A DNA stretch of 64,000 nucleotides, from the NCBI GenBank assembly GCA_900617975.1, contig UZAE01012058.1, positions 1 to 64,000 on the forward strand, written 5' to 3'. Below the pieces are notes generated by a model. The model saw only the letters and a program-made list of their open reading frames with translations, did no database searches and was not told the DNA's origin. This document shows, piece after piece, positions 59,766 through 64,000 of this stretch. Source of the stretch: Rodentolepis nana (taxonomy: Eukaryota; Platyhelminthes; Cestoda; Cyclophyllidea; Hymenolepididae). How positions within the stretch are numbered: the stretch's first letter is position 1; the number at the start of each line of letters is the position of its first letter. Made by a program: the position numbers and the translations under genes.

Positions 59766-60078
59766 TTTTAGAAGCTTTTTCCACTTCATGTAGTGCAGTT
59801 TTCACGAACGTATTGCCAATGTTCATGGTCAACTCTTCAGTTGGATATGGTTGGTTAAAGTGCAAAAATAACATTGAAAGTACATCATAAGCAAAAATCG
59901 AAGCTGGACAGACCGAACACTCCGGGTGGCCATAATCATGGGAAGACTGTGCTCTCTTCCTCGAAAGCTTTATGAATGTTTGCCATTGAATATCATGGTC
60001 AATGCACCTTGGCACCATCACGTTGATAAAAGCGCAAAACTCTCTATCTTCCTTCGTCAGCCGCACTATGAATGCTTT
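59766..60078 (-). pseudogene. Exon-like open frame interrupted by ribozyme-SINE copy K
   Basis: Open from 60078 (preceded by a TAG that could be an acceptor, TTATAG) to the copy K boundary. It reads AFIVRLTKEDREFCAFINVM and onward, with CxxC (HPECSVCPAS) and a helical end (TFVKTALHEVEKASK). Removing the element and one duplication leaves VEKASKNKLR and a stop on the far side, so copy K landed about five codons before the stop. The family is not recognised. It could be the last exon of an upstream neighbour or a pseudogene. Confidence 0.4.
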
Positions 60079-63000
60079 CTATAATTCCGTTACAGGCATT
60101 TCAAGGATCACGATTTTATTCAACAAACTCTGCTTACGATTCGTTGAGCCAAATGTTCACATCAAATGCTTATTACTACGTCACGAAGAGACAAATCAAG
60201 TTGTCCCCTGAGTTTTTTGTTGTTCAATAGCGAGTGTTTTGTGAGCTGAAGTACTCTTTAATGAAATAAAGTAAAGATTTGTATTAAGATAAGCATTGGT
60301 GACAAGAAAGTGTAACCATTCGCGTTAAAGTTATCCTTTGCGTATTGCATACGTTGTAGCGCACGCATCATCTTTGACTTTGAATGCTCGCATCCCTAAC
60401 TGCGACAAAATATTCTGACATGACGCTCGTTCGATCTTTTGTTAGGAGGTGGGGGGGGGGGGATAGACGTCTGGTTGACTTTCATGGACTTCTTTGAAGA
60501 GCTTCGTGAACAAATTGAATATTATTCAGTGAATAAACCATATTCACAAGGTTACAACTAGTGTTAAGGACCTGACCCCATGGCTTTTAGCAGAAGAAAC
60601 TGTATGTGCATGTTTTTGTGATGCTCTCAGTTAACGCTTCAAAAATCGACATTCCAGATAAATTCCAAAAATAACTTCTCATTGTCCGATTGACAACGGT
60701 GTCCTGCAGGACCGTATTCAAAACCGTTAATTACAAGTGGCAATATATGACTGAACATCAGCATGAAATGGCGGCGCTTTGCACCCCTCTATCTGATAAA
60801 CCTCACGGGGTCTCGTTTATACCGACTGTGCAATAGTGCTAAAGCAGTACCTTAAACGGAGAAACTGTCATAATGTTCCAATAGGGCTAATTATTATGGG
60901 CATGTTCTTATTTCAGTATGTCACGTGTGTTGCTTTATATAAATTCTAAAGTTTTAGCTACTAATTCTCATATACTGGGCACAATTTACATCGGTAATAT
61001 TCAAATGTGCCAACGCTTGAACTGCATGAATTTTTCCACGGCATTGTGGCTATGTTTGTGTCCTTGATGTGAGCAACTCTTTAATCAGTTACATTTTTTC
61101 ATATATCCCTCTCAACCTCCAATTATGATGAGGTTGATGACGCTCTCTATTCGGTCTCATTGACACTAATTGGGTTTTCAAAGCCATTTGTACATGAATA
61201 GCTAATTAAGAGACTCACATTTTCTGATCTTTTCATTTGTTGTGCCTTATATGAAATTAAATCTTCGTATTTGACTGCAATTTTTATATGTTTTAAGAAG
61301 TTTTGCTTAGACTAATCTTACAATTCAAATGTAAAATAGATGGATTGTTAATAAAAGAATAGCATTCACACCAAATGCCATGCCAATTAGACACTTTTTT
61401 CTGACATTTAAACTAATTCATTACTCGCAAGCCAATTGTATTTTACAAAATATATACTGTGTAAGTAGAATAAGACTTGGCCGATATATTATGTTAGACT
61501 GTTGCAATTTAATTATGAATTACAAGATTAGAACATTTTAGGGGGAGAACATTTATTGGCAAATCATTCTACACTAATGTAAATGTGTACTTCGTTTAAA
61601 ATTTAGTATGAAAAGAGTTCAGTTTGAGAGACTTTTGTGGAAAATTGCTACTTGCGAAACGTATTTTTTTCTGCTTGTGTTGCTAAGAACTTACAAAAGA
61701 ATTTAGCATTTTAGTTAATAATAATGTTTTCAAGAATTAAAATTGGTTGTCACTTTGTGAACCATACATTTTCGCTTCAGTTTTAACAATTTTTGAATAA
61801 ACTGAAACTGAACGCATTATATAGAAGGTCCTGTTAGTATCAAGTCACCAAATATTAATTGAGTTCCTTTAGACAACAGTTATGGCAGAGAATGCTTCAA
61901 ATTTCGTCAATCTGGCCAAATGATGTAGTGAAATGTCAGATTTGATTAAATTCAACTGACTGGGCCAAAATAAAATGCAAACTTCTTAAATCCGCCAAAT
62001 TTGATACATTTTCCATTGCCATTTAGTTAAAACAAAAGCTTTTGCACAAAGGACATCATTACTGCATTGCGAGTAATAAAGAAGCCGATGCAAATAACCA
62101 GAAGTCTCTGCATGGGGAAGACTGCTAGCCCCATATTTTATGTTCTGTTTCGAGACAAATGAATCCCGAGGTGGTCTCCAAGTCTCCCACCATCAAAGGG
62201 GTAGTTGGGCGTACGCTATTTCTGGCTTTTCGTTTTATCCTTCAGGTGTCGTTGCAGCCTTCAAACATTAACCATATAGAAACAAAAGGCGGCCATTAAG
62301 CTAAAACAATACCTTAACGTATCCGCATAATTGTTCTACCTATCTACGATTCGTTGTCAACTGGTATCTATGTCATAAAGGCAGAAAATTAGAATTTCTG
62401 ACATGACGACAGTGCATAAAATGTCCCTCCCTTCAATAAGAATAATATTTGTTGCCTTGGAATCACATTCAGGTATACTGAATACTTTGAACTATATGTT
62501 CCTTAAAGGTTGATAACTCAGTTTAATATGTAAAATGGCATGTTTTAAAAAAAGAATTATCGGTTTTAATTTCGTTAGGGCTAAATTATGTGCATTAGAA
62601 GGCGATGTATCAGTAAAAATTCTATCACACAATTTTGCCATCATTAACAAAGAATATTTTAAAGATTTAAATAAGTAGACTGGGTGACTTTTGTAAAAGT
62701 GGTTACATAGTTTAGTTTCTATCATTATATTTCCCTATTTATTTTGTCTTTAAACGTAATGCGTTGTAATTTTTATTATTAGAGTTTTTTATCATTTTGA
62801 AGGTTCTTGCTTAGAAGAAAATCATTGAATTGTTGTAGCCATTAGCTGACTACGTAATTCATAGAACAGGTTATATCCATGATATTAGGAGCTGATCGTA
62901 AAATTTAGTTAATATCTGGAGTTTCTATCATCATCCAAATTTATTATTTTACAATTAGAAGCATATCAATGTGGCCATAAATGAAATACAAATAATTTAG

Positions 63001-63197
63001 CTGTTGAGTAAGACCCAGAGCAGATGGGAAATGCTTCAAGCCAAAGATTCTAGTGAAAAATACAGCGCTGCAACCCGGTCAACCAGTCGTTTTTCCCAAA
63101 TGCAATTTTGTGAAAGAACTTTTTCTCAATATCACAAAAATAGTGGTTTGAGACTTCAGGTCTTCATATTCACTCGAGACTGGGCAATTGAGCAAGC
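60079..63197. other. Intergenic upstream region
   Basis: Includes the G12 tract and two mildly GC-richer blocks (about 60650-60840 and 62100-62240) with broken frames only, plus a plus-strand open frame at about 63004-63197 (SRWEMLQAKDSSEKYSAA) that runs into mariner copy 2. No convincing gene. Confidence 0.5.
60451..60462 (+). repeat. Poly-G tract, G12
   Basis: G12 following GGAGGT, upstream of the gene. Confidence 0.9.
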
Positions 63198-63199
63198 TA

Positions 63200-64000
63200 T
63201 TGGGTTGGCACCTAAGACATTGCCGTTTTTGTTGACGGATTCACTATACTTTCTTTTGTTTTGTTAACGTGGCCAGAGCATCTAACCTATATTTTTTTCT
63301 TACTGTATGGGCTTCTAGGTTAATTAGTAAAAAATTTTTTTTAGTTCTTTAGTTTCGTTTTTATCCCAATTTAAAAATGAAAGAACAGGACGTGCACTTC
63401 CGACACATTTTATTGTATTACTTCCGAAAAGGCAAGAACGCATCGCAAACACAAAAGAAGTTATGTGCCGTATATGGAGATGAGGCCTTAAAAGAAAGGC
63501 AGTGTCGAAATTGGTTTGGAAGATTTCGTTCCGGTGATTTTTTTCACTGAAAAATTCACAACGATCTGGCCGCCCAGTCGAAGTGGATGAAATCCATATC
63601 AAGGCCATTATCGATTCAATTCGTCACAGCACAACACGAGATATTGCAGAGAAGCTCAATGTGTCGCATACATGCATTGAAAAAAATTAAAAACCCTTGG
63701 TTATGTCAAGAAACTTGATTTATGGATCCCTCACCAGTTAAAGGAAATTCATTTGACGCAACGGATTAGTATCTGTGATTCGCCGCTACTGAAACGCAAT
63801 GAGAATGATCCATTTCTGAAGAACCTAGTTACTGGCGGCGAAAAGTGGATAGTTTATAACAATGTTACTGGCAAGAGACCATGGGTGAAGCAAGATCAAC
63901 TAGCCCAAACAGTATCAAAAGCAGAGATTCACCAAAAAAAGATTATGCTGTCAGTCTGGTGGGATCACAAAGGAATTTTGTATTTGAACTCATGCCGCAG
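63200..64000 (+). mobile_element. Mariner element, copy 2 (truncated by window end)
   Basis: Begins TTGGGTTGGC at 63200 right after a TA target dinucleotide (63198-63199). It follows copy 1 closely, with a few dozen differences by eye, to the window edge at the MPQ region, so about 480 bp should lie beyond. The transposase begins at 63377 and is broken (next entry). Confidence 0.93.
63377..64000 (+). pseudogene. Mariner transposase pseudogene (copy 2, 3' end outside)
   Basis: Same start as copy 1. The run of five T in copy 1 has become seven T at about 63538-63544 (a +2 frameshift after FRSGDF). The A-rich stretch near 63679-63697 is one base shorter and altered, and three extra bases appear near 63782. 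The nonsense codon of copy 1 is absent (TCA). The two copies were therefore inactivated independently. Confidence 0.9.

Overview
The window is AT-rich animal-type nuclear DNA (about two thirds A+T by eye). Coding exons are short, introns are large, and the rest is intergenic sequence scattered with transposon debris. There are no bacterial operons, rRNA genes or CRISPR arrays. The combination of GT-AG introns, a mariner element, a piggyBac-type MITE and short non-LTR elements fits an invertebrate. A flatworm is plausible, but the sequence alone does not settle the phylum.

One gene dominates. On the minus strand, from 57793 down to about 16848, I assembled twelve exons by hand. Their splice phases agree at every junction; one donor/acceptor pair (exon 4/5) has two equally good choices. 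They encode a membrane glycoprotein of about 1,353 residues: a signal peptide, a cysteine-rich ectodomain rich in N-glycosylation sequons, three clear transmembrane helices plus one probable one, and a long helical loop. I do not recognise the family. A candidate AATAAA signal lies about 290 bp past the stop.

The most interesting content is a family of roughly 300-320 bp SINE-like elements. There are ten copies or large fragments (160-262, 4293, 18933, 22340, 27739, 37979, 39249, 40261, 58310, 59328) plus three isolated 3' tails. Several have clear target-site duplications. The first ~72 nt fold as a hepatitis-delta-virus-like (HDV-like) self-cleaving ribozyme: P1, P2, P3, the GGGCAA joining segment, P4, and a GCAAA J4/2 segment, in the canonical nested-pseudoknot order. 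The predicted cleavage site coincides with the 5' end of the inserted copies. HDV-like ribozymes are known at the 5' ends of R2, RTE and L1Tc-type non-LTR retrotransposons. Here one heads a short non-autonomous family. Five of the six substantial copies inside the gene are antisense to it, so the ribozyme is not made in the host pre-mRNA. The one sense copy has a visibly damaged ribozyme.

Layout: 1-16.5 kb is intergenic, with two ribozyme-SINE copies, an inactive full-length mariner (11487-12773) and microsatellites. 16.5-57.8 kb is the membrane-protein gene, its introns carrying most of the repeats, a piggyBac-type MITE (31988-32202), a tRNA-derived SINE-like block, long poly-C tracts and several coding-like islands. 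57.8-64 kb is intergenic, with two more ribozyme-SINE copies (one inserted into the end of an open frame) and a second mariner copy cut by the window edge.
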